This document shows, one piece after another, positions 24,527 through 33,466 of a stretch of DNA of 64,000 nucleotides. The notes beneath the pieces are model-generated. The model saw only the letters and a list, made by a program, of their open reading frames with translations, was not told the origin of the DNA and did not search any database. The DNA lies in the NCBI GenBank assembly GCA_030603665.1, contig JAUVXJ010000006.1, positions 62,001 to 126,000 of the forward strand, given 5' to 3'. The first letter of the stretch is position 1. Every line of letters begins with the position of its first letter. Both the position numbers and the translations under genes were made by a program. Source of the stretch: Chloroflexota bacterium (GTDB lineage Bacteria > Chloroflexota > Anaerolineae > UBA7937 > B3-Chlor).

Positions 24527-24555
24527 TTGAAGGGTCAAGTCAGATGTGCTATAAC
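24527..24555 (+). promoter_or_regulatory. Likely sigma-70 promoter
   Basis: TTGAAG (24527-24532), 17 bp, TATAAC (24550-24555). It would drive the serine-hydrolase remnant and the acyltransferase gene. Confidence 0.5.
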
Positions 24556-24569
24556 GGTATCAGCAAGAG

Positions 24570-24809
24570 GTGTTACCAACCTCTGGGGCGGATGTTCTTA
24601 GACTAGGCGCAGACAGAATCGGTGTGCCCGACTCGAATATCCCTGCCGGTGGCTACATGGCGGAGGGTATCAGTGGGCAGAATACGATCATCATCCCCTC
24701 CAGGGATCTCGCCATCGTCAAGGTAGGCAACGCACAAGATAGAGCGACGGATCTGGTGAGCTTCCTCACACTGGTCCTTGATGCGATTGAGGATGAGGAC
24801 GAACCCTGA
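24570..24809 (+). pseudogene. C-terminal remnant of a serine hydrolase (beta-lactamase fold)
   Basis: 79 codons ending GGYMAEGISGQNTIIIPSRD and LAIVKVGNAQDRATDLVSFL. GISGQ...IIPSRDLAIVKVGN is the last-strand signature of class-C-like serine hydrolases, where HxG is normal and ISG appears here. The catalytic SxxK and YxN parts are missing, so only the tail of the gene survives, 31 bp before the acyltransferase start. Confidence 0.6.
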
Positions 24810-24846
24810 TTCGTCGTCAAGTTCCCATGAATAGAGAAGGATGAAT

Positions 24847-26061
24847 ATGGATCAAGATAGTTCACAACCAACGGAGAAATCCCGAGTACAGGCGGTAACC
24901 GGGAGAAATTCCCGCCTGTTCTTTATGGATCACTTGCGCGCTGCTCTGGTTATCCTCGTAGTGCTGCACCACCTTGCCCTCGTCTATGGAGGGATTCCGC
25001 CTTTCTATTACTTTGAACCCCCGTTTAACGATCCTCTCGCAGGACTGATGGCGTTAGTGTTCGTGCTCTTCAACCAGGCCTGGTTCATGGGAGCCCTCTT
25101 CTTGTTGGCGGGCTATTTCACGCCGGGATCATTTGATCGGAAGGGGCCAGGTTCCTTCCTTAAGGATCGGCTACTTCGTCTCGGCATTCCTCTCATCATA
25201 TTCATATTCGTGCTCAGCCCGATCGCATCCATCGGTTACTTCCTGATGCCAGCTAGTCTGACCGGGATTACGGGCCCGCCAACCTGGCAAGAGTATCCCA
25301 ACCTCATTGGCATTGGGCCTATGTGGTTCGTCGCGATGTTGCTCATCTTCAGCTTTGGTTATGCCGTATGGCGGACGCTGACGAAGAACCGGACATCATC
25401 CTCGATGAGTGAACCTTCTTTGCCCAGCTACCTCCATATTGGCATCTTCATTCTGGCGTTGGCACTGGTGAGTTACCTGATCCGGATCATTGTCCCGCTA
25501 GGCCAACCAGTTAGCCTGTTCGTGGATTTCCTCAGCTTTCCAACTATCGCCTACCTCCCGCAGTACCTCAGCTTCTTCGTATTGGGTACCGTCGCATCCC
25601 GCCACGACTGGTTCCAAACGTTGCCCAACTCTATGGGCGTAGTAGGCTTTGTGATAGCGGCGGTAGCGGCAGTCGCGTTGTTTCCGATTGCGTTTATCAG
25701 CCTCCTAGTCTCGATAGAGAATGCCTCCCAGCAATTGCCCCCTTTCGGTTACGGGACATGGCAGTCTGCCGTATATGCGCTCTGGGACTCCATCTTCGCA
25801 GTCGGAATGTGCCTGGGCTTGATCCCACTCTTCCGCCGCTTCTTCAACGAGCGGGGAAGGTTCGGCAGGTTCCTGTCTCAACATAGCTATGCTGTCTACA
25901 TTATCCATATTCCAATCGTGGTCTTTCTTACGTTTGCGCTGAGGGGAATCGAGCTTGTGCCCTTGCTCAAATTCGGTATGGCGGCGGTTATCGTGGTCCC
26001 GACCTGCTTCGCCGTGGCCTACATACTCCGACGAATACCCGGTGTCTCGAGGATTCTCTAA
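24847..26061 (+). CDS. Acyltransferase family 3 membrane protein
   Basis: 404 residues from the second ATG (AAGGA five bases upstream; another ATG lies six bases earlier). FFMDHLRAALVILVVLHHLA near residue 28 is the family motif, in which RxxR/H...H residues act in acyl transfer. About ten membrane segments follow (for example GPMWFVAMLLIFSFGYAVW) and a VYIIHIPIVVFL end. These proteins O-acetylate or succinylate surface sugars or lipids; the acceptor is unknown. It is on the plus strand, opposite to the array genes on both sides. Confidence 0.88.
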   Translation: MDQDSSQPTEKSRVQAVTGRNSRLFFMDHLRAALVILVVLHHLALVYGGIPPFYYFEPPFNDPLAGLMALVFVLFNQAWFMGALFLLAGYFTPGSFDRKGPGSFLKDRLLRLGIPLIIFIFVLSPIASIGYFLMPASLTGITGPPTWQEYPNLIGIGPMWFVAMLLIFSFGYAVWRTLTKNRTSSSMSEPSLPSYLHIGIFILALALVSYLIRIIVPLGQPVSLFVDFLSFPTIAYLPQYLSFFVLGTVASRHDWFQTLPNSMGVVGFVIAAVAAVALFPIAFISLLVSIENASQQLPPFGYGTWQSAVYALWDSIFAVGMCLGLIPLFRRFFNERGRFGRFLSQHSYAVYIIHIPIVVFLTFALRGIELVPLLKFGMAAVIVVPTCFAVAYILRRIPGVSRIL

Positions 26062-26116
26062 ACTAAGGGCCTGGACAGAAATAACTTGACATTGGTGCCA
26101 GTTTGGCCAGCCATAC

Positions 26117-26220
26117 GATCAACCGTCTCGACGGGGGTTTCGCGAGACAGGCGGGTCCGTTCTCTGGGTCGAGGTGGAGGACCCCGTCGAGGCGGCGTCC
26201 GCTCCAGCGGATTGCTAGGC
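26117..26220 (-). other. Degenerate attC-like site beside the serine hydrolase gene
   Basis: Minus strand GCCTAGC (26214-26220), AATCCGCTGGAGCGGACGCC, hairpin CTCGACGGGG/CCCCGTCGAG (26128-26137 with 26182-26191), then GTTGATC (26117-26123). Each box is one mismatch from consensus. The layout and the GAGCGGACGC arm resemble the good site at 5655-5761. Confidence 0.45.
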
Positions 26221-26231
26221 GCGCCGTCTAA

Positions 26232-27362
26232 TCACGACGTCATCCCACCTAGGATGCTTACCACCTTGAGCATCAATCGGAAGGGACGCCCCTGGTTCTG
26301 CAGTTGATTAAGAGTGCCGCCTATATACAGTTGGCCGACATCGCTGTGGAACAAGAATGCATTAGAGGCACCCGCATGTCCGATCAATTCGGCCGTTGGA
26401 GATAAGGGAGAGAACAGTCTCGGCAGCTTGAACCGCATCAATCCAAGTCCGTATTGCAGAGGGAAGGATAATCTCTTCCAGTTCTTCATCCGCTCCAATG
26501 TGGAAAGCTCCTCAAACAACTTCCCTTCCATCAAGTTCCTGAGAAACCTCAGGCTATCCTCCACATCTGAAACGATGCCACCGTCAGGTCCAAAGGATCT
26601 CATCGCTTTGTCAAGGTAGAGAGGCTTTTCCTTGTAATAGATGTTCGCGGGAGAGCCTTCCTCAGGCGCCTCCGGTTTTCCGTGGCCGTATAGATATGTT
26701 GAGGAAAGCTTCAAGGGTTCGATGATGAGTTCATCGAACACCTCATGAAGGGGCTTCTCGGTCACCGATTCGATAATAGCTCCCAACAGCTGGTAGTTGG
26801 TATCGGAGTAATGTGCCTTCTTGCCAGACGTCTCCTGCCCCCTCGGTTCCGGCGGGAACTTCGGAGAGAGGCGACTCTTCGCCATGTCCACGACTGCTTC
26901 CACGTCCCACTCCTCATCGCTCCCCGCAACAATGAGGTCAAACATGCTCTTCCCACCTCTTGGTCTTGCCAAGAAATAGTCTGGCAACCCAGATGTTTGG
27001 CTTATCAAATGGTAGATCCTCAGTAGATCGCTGTAGTCACGGCCTTTGTAACGATGCAAACCTTCTACCAGCGAGCTTGGCAGGAACTTTGAGATGGGGT
27101 TATCCAAGGTTAGGAGTCCACGTTCCTCAAGGATCAACGTGGCCGCGGCGGTATACATCTTGGTAATGCTTGCAATGAAGATCGGGGTATCGACCTTCAT
27201 CACGTCACCCTTGTCTGCATGTGCAGTTCCGGCGGCTACTGACCAGTAGAAATCACCGTTCTTGGTCGCAACACCCAGGACTGCACTGAAGACGTCCTTG
27301 CTCTTTCTTACCAACGCGTCGATCTCGCTCTGCAGCTTGTATCCGATAGCTGTGTGGTCCAT
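26232..27362 (-). CDS. Class-C-like serine hydrolase (beta-lactamase/esterase family)
   Basis: 376 residues from the ATG at 27362 (GAGGG seven bases upstream; an upstream TTG is possible). ASITKMYTAA holds the SxxK nucleophile near residue 66, YSDTNYQLLG supplies the YxN-type tyrosine near residue 185, and GHAGASNAFLF the C-terminal HxG near residue 331. No signal peptide is seen, so it is probably cytoplasmic, acting as an esterase or D-aminopeptidase rather than a secreted beta-lactamase. It has a degenerate attC-like sequence at its 3' side. Confidence 0.88.
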   Translation of the reverse strand: MDHTAIGYKLQSEIDALVRKSKDVFSAVLGVATKNGDFYWSVAAGTAHADKGDVMKVDTPIFIASITKMYTAAATLILEERGLLTLDNPISKFLPSSLVEGLHRYKGRDYSDLLRIYHLISQTSGLPDYFLARPRGGKSMFDLIVAGSDEEWDVEAVVDMAKSRLSPKFPPEPRGQETSGKKAHYSDTNYQLLGAIIESVTEKPLHEVFDELIIEPLKLSSTYLYGHGKPEAPEEGSPANIYYKEKPLYLDKAMRSFGPDGGIVSDVEDSLRFLRNLMEGKLFEELSTLERMKNWKRLSFPLQYGLGLMRFKLPRLFSPLSPTAELIGHAGASNAFLFHSDVGQLYIGGTLNQLQNQGRPFRLMLKVVSILGGMTS

Positions 27363-27859
27363 ACTGCGACCCTCGTTTTCTGTCGACAAGTCAGGAGCTC
27401 GCGCAGCTTTCGAGAATCCGGTTCGTGCGCCTCACCCATACCTCTACAATACTTTCCTGGATAGTGCCCACCACCGGGCGGTGCTGTGGGCCAGTAGCGG
27501 GGAGACGAGGAGGGTTCATTCGAGCCACAGGGGATTATAGCCCATCGACCCAGGCAGCTCATCCGTGATGAAGCCACAGTTGGCAGGGTGTGGCGTCGCC
27601 TCCGCATGTAGGGCCGGCGTGCCGAGCGAACAAACCATCCTGATCGAAGCCGCCGCCGCGGGCGCGAGTCGGCTGCACCCGCTTGTTAGCGGGCCCGCCT
27701 CCCCATGCAAGCACAATCCTCGGTTGCGGGCTTCTGCTGCTAGATCTCCGCGCAACTTGTCTCCCCACTCAATCTGCAATGGAAACGCCATGTGCTGAGT
27801 CAGTGCCAGAGTGACACGCTGCAACCGGCCACAAGTCTTCATCCTTTACAAGATAGAAT
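27363..27859 (-). other. Spacer with an attC-like half-site
   Basis: No gene is supported. On the minus strand, downstream of the nitrilase, CGCTAAC (27685-27691) is followed by AAGCGGGTGCAGCCGAC, the kind of first half seen in many attC sites. The first base of the box is C rather than A/G, and no convincing terminal GTTRRRY box was found. CCCGCT-TGTT-AGCGGG also makes it a simple hairpin. Status uncertain. Confidence 0.35.
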
Positions 27860-28852
27860 TCACTCTTCAGATACCGCTTCGGATTCGGTAGTCTCGTGTT
27901 TTGGCTCTTGCATCTCCACGACGCGGCGATGAGGGGCCCGGTTGACGTGTAGTTGAAACACATCCGGCCGGGAATAATGCCCGGCCACGTCGCAACCGGC
28001 CTTAGCGGCAAAGATCTTCTCTTCTGAACAATCGGCGACGAGAATCTGCTCACCTTCCGCCGGTCCGGCGATGATTTCGCCCCGCGGATCGATGATGCTG
28101 CTCTCGCCGGGATACCCCCTGGCCACCCTCTTGGCCACCTCGCCGGTCTGCTCCTCTACCACTCTCCTGGCCACGCCGGTTACGTGCCCTGGCGCAAGAA
28201 TGGCGCCCACATCGATCACATAAGCGGCGGCCTGAGAAGCGAAGGCCCGAGACAGAATCGAATGGCGGGACGCATTCGTTCCCGGCCAGGCCGCAATGTG
28301 GATCTGCGTGCCCTGGTCCATGAGTGTGTAGCCGGGCAGGACCATGTTGTGCTCCCAGCAGTTGAGGCCGCTGATCCGGCCGTAGGGCCGCTCATAGACC
28401 ACCAGACTGCTGCCGTCCCCTTCGCCCCACGCGGTGCGTTCCCGGTCAGTGGGTTTGAGCTTGCGGTGGCGGCCCAGGATCGCGCCATCGTTTCCGATGA
28501 AGAGCAACGTGCAGTAAACCGTGCCGCGAGAACGGGCGTCCCGCTCCGCCACGCCGATGACCACATCGATGTTGGCCCGGCGGACCGCGTCGCACAACTG
28601 CTCGGTGGTGGGACTGGGGATATCCACGGCGTTGGCCAGGTATTCGGGGGCCACTGCCTCAACGGTGGCACGCGCCCCCCAGACGTGGAACGGATAGCCG
28701 GGCAGCCAGCACTCGCCGAACGCGGCCAGGGTCGCCCTCTTTGCGCCCGCCTCCTGAATAAGTTTACACGCCTTTTCTGTTGATGCCTCCCGGTCGAAGT
28801 AGACTGGCGCGGCCTGTACCGCCGCCAGTTTGAATTGAGAATAAGCTGTCAT
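27860..28852 (-). CDS. Nitrilase (carbon-nitrogen hydrolase)
   Basis: 330 residues, AGGGAGGTTAGCAGGT before the ATG. The catalytic triad of the nitrilase superfamily is present: Glu in FGECWLPGYP near residue 47, Lys in GRHRKLKPT near 129, and Cys in GLNCWEHNMVLPGYTL near 163. The CWEH form is typical of true nitrilases that turn nitriles into acids and ammonia; a cyanide- or arylacetonitrile-type substrate is likely. It is GC-rich and on the array strand. A GCCTAAC sequence (28893-28899) upstream and the half-site downstream raise the possibility of a worn cassette. Confidence 0.92.
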   Translation of the reverse strand: MTAYSQFKLAAVQAAPVYFDREASTEKACKLIQEAGAKRATLAAFGECWLPGYPFHVWGARATVEAVAPEYLANAVDIPSPTTEQLCDAVRRANIDVVIGVAERDARSRGTVYCTLLFIGNDGAILGRHRKLKPTDRERTAWGEGDGSSLVVYERPYGRISGLNCWEHNMVLPGYTLMDQGTQIHIAAWPGTNASRHSILSRAFASQAAAYVIDVGAILAPGHVTGVARRVVEEQTGEVAKRVARGYPGESSIIDPRGEIIAGPAEGEQILVADCSEEKIFAAKAGCDVAGHYSRPDVFQLHVNRAPHRRVVEMQEPKHETTESEAVSEE

Positions 28853-29059
28853 ACCTGCTAACCTCCCTAGAGTGCCAGTTTAGTGCAAGGCCGCCTAACA
28901 TATACTTATGCAGTACTCTTCTGCATAATGTCCCCCACCCGGCCTTCTTGCGCAACCACCGGGATGAATCATCTTACAATCGCCCCCAAGTACGGCTTCC
29001 GCGCCAGCCATTTCAAGCTCATCAGTTTGAGGGTTCCTCAGGCGGCGCGGCCACCCGAT

Positions 29060-29088
29060 TTGACACAAGGGCCATTTTCGGGTATAAT
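29060..29088 (+). promoter_or_regulatory. Near-perfect sigma-70 promoter for rhlE
   Basis: TTGACA (29060-29065), 17 bp, TATAAT (29083-29088): consensus in both hexamers and spacing. It leaves an untranslated leader of about 160 bases before the helicase start, a usual length for cold-shock-regulated DEAD-box genes. The rest of 28853-29059 shows no gene. Confidence 0.8.
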
Positions 29089-29254
29089 GTTTGACGTTGG
29101 TCAAGTTAATCGGTTTGGCGTCTATTACCGTTCCGATTCACCCAATCGGAGCGGTGTTTTTATGCCAGTCTGGACCAATTCACAGGTATCCTAACTCAAT
29201 CTATCGCAGAGTCAAGAGTGCGACTTGGCTCAATGCAGTCAAGGAGCACTGAAC

Positions 29255-30514
29255 TTGAATTTCGAACAATTCTCACTTGATCCGCGCATCAACGCCGGCA
29301 TCAAGGCACTTGGATACACCACGCCCACCCCAATTCAGCAGCAGGCGATCGGCGTCGTGCTGGAAGGGCGCGACGTGCTGGGGACAGCCCAAACCGGCAC
29401 GGGGAAAACCGCGGCCTTTGTCCTGCCCATTCTCCAGCGCTTGACCACAGGCCCATTGGGTCACGTGCGTGCCCTCATCGTGGCGCCCACACGCGAGCTT
29501 GCCGAACAGATCCGGCAGGCGAGTGTGGATCTGGGCCAGAAAACGCGAGTTCGCAGCGTCGCCGTCTATGGCGGCGTCAGCAGGGGGCGTCAGGTTGAGG
29601 CCTTGAGGCGCGGCACAGAGATCGTCGTCGCCTGCCCGGGCCGCTTGCTTGACCTGGCTGGCGACCGTAGCATTGACCTGTCGCACGTCGAGGTGTTGGT
29701 CTTGGACGAAGCTGATCGCATGTGCGACATGGGATTCCTGCCCGACATTCGTCGCATTCTGAAGCTCGTGCCGGCGCGACGTCAGACGCTGTTCTTCTCG
29801 GCCACAATGCCCGAGGGTATCCGCGACCTGGCCGACAGCATTCTCAAGGACCCCGTCACCGTGCAGATCGGCGCGATTGCCCCGGCCAAGACCGTTTCCC
29901 ACACTCTTTATCCCGTATCGCAAGGCCTCAAGAAGACGCTGCTGCTGGCTACCCTGGAACAGACGGCTACGGGCCGCGTACTAATCTTTACCCGGACCAA
30001 GTACCGCGCCCGCAACCTGGCCCGCGACCTGGGAAAACGGAGGTATCGCGTTGCGGCGCTGCAAGGCAACATGTCGCAGAATCGGCGCCAGCAGTCGATC
30101 AATGGTTTTCGGGACGGCAAGTACGACATTCTCGTCGCCACCGACGTTGCTTCGCGCGGCATCGATGTTTCAGATATCTCGCACGTGATCAACTTTGATA
30201 TGCCGGACACCGTGGACGCCTACACGCACCGCATCGGGCGCACCGGCCGCGTCTACAAGACCGGTGAAGCCTTCACCTTCGTGACTCACGGCGATGAGCC
30301 GCTGGTTCGCCAGATCGAAAAGGTGCTGGGCAAACAGATCGAACGGCGGCGCTTGCCCGGCTTCAACTATGGCGGCCTTGCACAGGAACGCCAGTCGCGA
30401 GGGAACCGCCCGAACCACGCGCAAAAGACACGATCAAACCACAAGCACAACCGACACCACAGTAGCCGCTACCCTCAGCGGCAGAATCCAAAGAACACCG
30501 CTGGTTCTGTCTGA
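29255..30514 (+). CDS. rhlE: RhlE-type DEAD-box ATP-dependent RNA helicase
   Basis: Start chosen at the TTG at 29255 (MNFEQF-like, AAGGAG eight bases upstream), giving 419 residues. All core motifs are seen: TPTPIQQQAI (Q motif), AQTGTGKTAA (Walker A), PTRELAEQ, DEADRMCDMGF (DEAD), SATMP, then FTRTKYRARNLA, ATDVASRGIDV and HRIGRTGR. The C-terminus is basic (NRPNHAQKTRSNHKHNRHH), as in RhlE proteins, and binds RNA. It unwinds structured RNA during ribosome assembly or decay, mainly in the cold. Confidence 0.93.
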   Translation: MNFEQFSLDPRINAGIKALGYTTPTPIQQQAIGVVLEGRDVLGTAQTGTGKTAAFVLPILQRLTTGPLGHVRALIVAPTRELAEQIRQASVDLGQKTRVRSVAVYGGVSRGRQVEALRRGTEIVVACPGRLLDLAGDRSIDLSHVEVLVLDEADRMCDMGFLPDIRRILKLVPARRQTLFFSATMPEGIRDLADSILKDPVTVQIGAIAPAKTVSHTLYPVSQGLKKTLLLATLEQTATGRVLIFTRTKYRARNLARDLGKRRYRVAALQGNMSQNRRQQSINGFRDGKYDILVATDVASRGIDVSDISHVINFDMPDTVDAYTHRIGRTGRVYKTGEAFTFVTHGDEPLVRQIEKVLGKQIERRRLPGFNYGGLAQERQSRGNRPNHAQKTRSNHKHNRHHSSRYPQRQNPKNTAGSV

Positions 30515-30548
30515 ATCAAGCTGCAGTACCGCGTGGAGGCAGCGGTGC
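30508..30548 (-). repeat. 41-bp direct repeat, copy B
   Basis: The same sequence as 24386-24426 with two differences. The pair brackets six kilobases containing the acyltransferase, serine hydrolase, nitrilase and most of rhlE. Confidence 0.6.
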
Positions 30549-30665
30549 TTCTGGTTTAGTGTTATCCGTCCCAGCGGCGAGCCAGAACCAGGCCTGGATA
30601 ACCAGGGGGCGGGTGAGGTGGTTGACGATGAGTGTTGCCAGGCGGGTGCGAAATCGTTCGATCAT
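30516..30665 (-). CDS. Possible 49-residue peptide
   Basis: An open frame from the ATG at 30665: MIERFRTRLATLIVNHLTRP and so on, a hydrophobic LVIQAWFWLAAG stretch, ending APLPPRGTAA. The same C-terminal end is encoded by the repeat at 24386. The ribosome site is weak. It may be a small membrane peptide or part of a decayed element. Confidence 0.3.
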   Translation of the reverse strand: MIERFRTRLATLIVNHLTRPLVIQAWFWLAAGTDNTKPEAPLPPRGTAA

Positions 30666-30759
30666 TGGAGGGTCCCTGCGCTTGTCACGCTGGCGACCAT
30701 GTGGTGTGGAGGTGGTGCATCAGTGAGCACGGGCATCACGGATATGGGAGATAGACACT

Positions 30760-33315
30760 TCACGGCTGTTGGGGGTTGATGACCTCTATCGTGCCCAAGG
30801 GAAAGCGGTCCTCCCATGCACCGGACTCTGACCAGAAGGGTATCGCCCCCCTCGCCACGTTCGCTCTCACGGCCTGCAAAGTCAAGGTCAGTGTGTAGGT
30901 TCCCGATGAGATGCCTTCTGGGATCCTAGGACCGCGCACCTCACGTACAAGCTCTTCTCGTGCCCACAGAGTGCTCGGGTAGGCACCACCAAGGCCTCGC
31001 TCCTCCTTGGCTACCACTCGCCCCTCGGCGTCTCTCAACTCCAACGTGGACTTGATGACCGGCAAGGGCACGTCCCAGGCGCGCCACAGGAGCGTGACGC
31101 GCATTTCACCCCCCAGTTCCACGTCCAGCGCGGGTAGCTCATATCCCGTCAGTTGCAGCACGTCTCCGAAGTTGGCCCAGGGCTCGTGGGGCATCCGCGG
31201 AGTGGGAGCAGGCACCAAGGGCCTCATCACTGTGATTGTCCCTATCGTCGCCCGTCCCGCAAGAGGGCCAACGCTCTCGCTCGCAGAGGTCTCGTACACC
31301 TCAACGATCAGCTTGTACTCCAAGGGAGGTGTGCCCGGCAGTATGTGGAGGTCGATCTCCTGAGAGATAGACCCTCCTCCAGCCTCCAAGGCCGCCATCG
31401 CCGATGTGCCAGCAATCGTCCACTCGCCGAGATCCGCATCCTCCTCAATCGCCAGTCCCAGGTGAACGCCATAGTCAGTCTCTGCCTCGTCGCCGCGTTG
31501 CCAGTGAAGACTCACCTGCAACTCGTCCCCGGACCTGGCTGCTTGCGGGGCATCGTAGGCAACCAGCCTTAGTCCTTTGGCGACCTCCTCATTCAGCAAA
31601 TGATGAACGGGTTCGGTGGAGTACTCCTCCTCTCTCGTGGTCAGGTGGCACTGCACGCGCATGTAGCTCTCTCCGGCAAACTGCTCCTCCCCCAGCATGC
31701 GCCCCTGCTCCTCCAGCCACTGCCGGATGAAACCCCGAGGATCGGTGACGGTATCGTAGATGCGATACACCCATACGCGGTCATGATGGGCAAAAACACG
31801 CTCCAGGGCCTGCGCTGTCTCCTCCTCACTCGTGGCGTAGAAGTCCGAAGCGGGATCTCCCCAGCCGAGGCTCTCGTCCCCCCCAATGCTGCCCGTCTGC
31901 AAGAGGATTGCCCCATCTCGTCCATCGCCGTCAGGCGGGTAGTCCACCAAGCGTCCCCGCCAGGCGACCCCGCCTTCATAGTAGTACAGAAACGCAGGAT
32001 AGCTGTACCCGGCATTGATGAGAACGGCGTCGCCGGGGGCCATCGTCTCCTCGATGTAGTTCACGGCCGCCCGGTGATCGTCAGATGCATACTGCGGGTC
32101 GAAATGAAAGCGGTGGATCGAATAACCACAGGCGATGGTGATGATCAGCAGACTCAGCGGCAGAGCGATGCGTCTGCTACGCCCCAGTCGTATGAGGCCT
32201 AGCGCCAGGAGCAGATAGAAGGGTGGGGAGTAGGTGAACACATACCTCACGTGGAACAGGGGCGTTCGTAGCGATAGGAGGTAGATGATGAGCACGGGCA
32301 GGAAGGTGTGGCCGCACAGAAGGATGCTCTTCACTCGGCCCCGATTCCCGACGGCGGCTTCTCGAAGTCCCAATAGATAGAGAGCGAACATGAAGGAAAG
32401 CACGGGCCAGACCAGCAGGCTCTCCGGATTCACGGACTGTCCCAGCGAGAGGGCTGTCCAGGACTGTATGATCACCGTTCCCAGGTCGGTGAAGCCGCGC
32501 CAGGGAGGAACGGGAGGAAATAGCGCCTGGCGCAGCGCAACGGGCAGCCATGGCAGATAGAGCACCAAGACCAGGCCCTGCGCCGATACCCAGCGACGCA
32601 GCGATACCACCCCTTGCCTCCCCCTGGGCCTCATCGCCAACCACCAGCCAATGACCAGAAGGTTCTGGAACAATATGAGGAACGCGAAGTAGTACAGAGT
32701 GTAGAGGCCAGCTGCTGAGGAGAGGATGTACGCCAGCCAGAGCTTCCACGTCCCTCCGCCCTGGACTTCTGGAGGCGCTTCGGCGCCGTCCAGATGCTCC
32801 CCTCCCTCATTCCTCGTCAGGCCCGCAAGCCTGATCAGGCAATAGAGCGATACGAGGCCCAGCAATGCGCCCAGGGTGTACATGCGGACCTCTTGGGAGT
32901 ACCAGAGGTTGAATGGAGACACGGCCACGAGGAAGGCCGTCAGCAGGCCGGCCCGCCTGCCGTACAGCTCGGTCCCCAGGCGGTAGCACGCGGCGATGAT
33001 CAGAGTCCCAAAGACCAGGGAGAAGAAGGCTGCGGAGAACTCGCTGCTACCGGCAGCCAGAATCCAGAAGTGAAGCAAGTAGTAGTAGAGAGGAGGGTGA
33101 ATGTCCCTGGCGGTGTGGAGGGTGAGACTCCCGAGGTCCTTCATCGCCAGGTGCATGCTCACGGCTTCGTCGTACCACAGACTCTGGTACCCCAGCCGAT
33201 AGAACCGCAACGCGAAGGCGAGGAGCAAGAGGAGGACCAGCAGGGCCATCACGCCCCTTGGAGACTCCCATCTGACCAGACCTCTCAACGAGTTCGCCCA
33301 ACGGGTTGCACGCAC
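30760..33315 (-). CDS. GT39-family membrane glycosyltransferase with C-terminal beta domains
   Basis: 851 residues (GTG start; an internal ATG before the first helix is possible). An N-terminal membrane part of about 11 helices begins ALLVLLLLLAFALRFYRLGY, then QSLWYDEAVS, the Asp-Glu motif near residue 51 that binds the lipid-phosphate sugar, and DIHPPLYYYLLHFW near 94. From about residue 400 a soluble region follows with HHDRVWVYRIYD and two sandwich-like domains (LQVSLHWQRGDEAETDYGVH; MRVTLLWRAWDVPLPVIKST). It probably transfers a sugar from polyprenyl phosphate to a surface glycan or protein. A second enzyme of this design is at 60581. Confidence 0.87.
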   Translation of the reverse strand: MRATRWANSLRGLVRWESPRGVMALLVLLLLLAFALRFYRLGYQSLWYDEAVSMHLAMKDLGSLTLHTARDIHPPLYYYLLHFWILAAGSSEFSAAFFSLVFGTLIIAACYRLGTELYGRRAGLLTAFLVAVSPFNLWYSQEVRMYTLGALLGLVSLYCLIRLAGLTRNEGGEHLDGAEAPPEVQGGGTWKLWLAYILSSAAGLYTLYYFAFLILFQNLLVIGWWLAMRPRGRQGVVSLRRWVSAQGLVLVLYLPWLPVALRQALFPPVPPWRGFTDLGTVIIQSWTALSLGQSVNPESLLVWPVLSFMFALYLLGLREAAVGNRGRVKSILLCGHTFLPVLIIYLLSLRTPLFHVRYVFTYSPPFYLLLALGLIRLGRSRRIALPLSLLIITIACGYSIHRFHFDPQYASDDHRAAVNYIEETMAPGDAVLINAGYSYPAFLYYYEGGVAWRGRLVDYPPDGDGRDGAILLQTGSIGGDESLGWGDPASDFYATSEEETAQALERVFAHHDRVWVYRIYDTVTDPRGFIRQWLEEQGRMLGEEQFAGESYMRVQCHLTTREEEYSTEPVHHLLNEEVAKGLRLVAYDAPQAARSGDELQVSLHWQRGDEAETDYGVHLGLAIEEDADLGEWTIAGTSAMAALEAGGGSISQEIDLHILPGTPPLEYKLIVEVYETSASESVGPLAGRATIGTITVMRPLVPAPTPRMPHEPWANFGDVLQLTGYELPALDVELGGEMRVTLLWRAWDVPLPVIKSTLELRDAEGRVVAKEERGLGGAYPSTLWAREELVREVRGPRIPEGISSGTYTLTLTLQAVRANVARGAIPFWSESGAWEDRFPLGTIEVINPQQP

Positions 33316-33466
33316 CTGACCTATCCACCCCTGCTACGCATCACTGTACTGCTATTTCGCTATCGTAACATACCTGGATTCGTACCACCAACTTTCGAAT
33401 TCGAGGTATGATGTGCTATAATGTCAACCTGCTCGGGAATCATCCGCAGTACCATCAGAGTGCACG

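Noticed and set aside
27685..27700. CCCGCT/AGCGGG hairpin as an intrinsic terminator of the nitrilase
   Set aside because: The stem is only 6 bp, lies 160 bp beyond the stop and has no U-run; an attC-like half-site is an equally good reading.
29273..29923. Long minus-strand frame inside rhlE
   Set aside because: Fully covered by the helicase gene, which has all DEAD-box motifs; the opposite frame has no recognisable domain or ribosome site.
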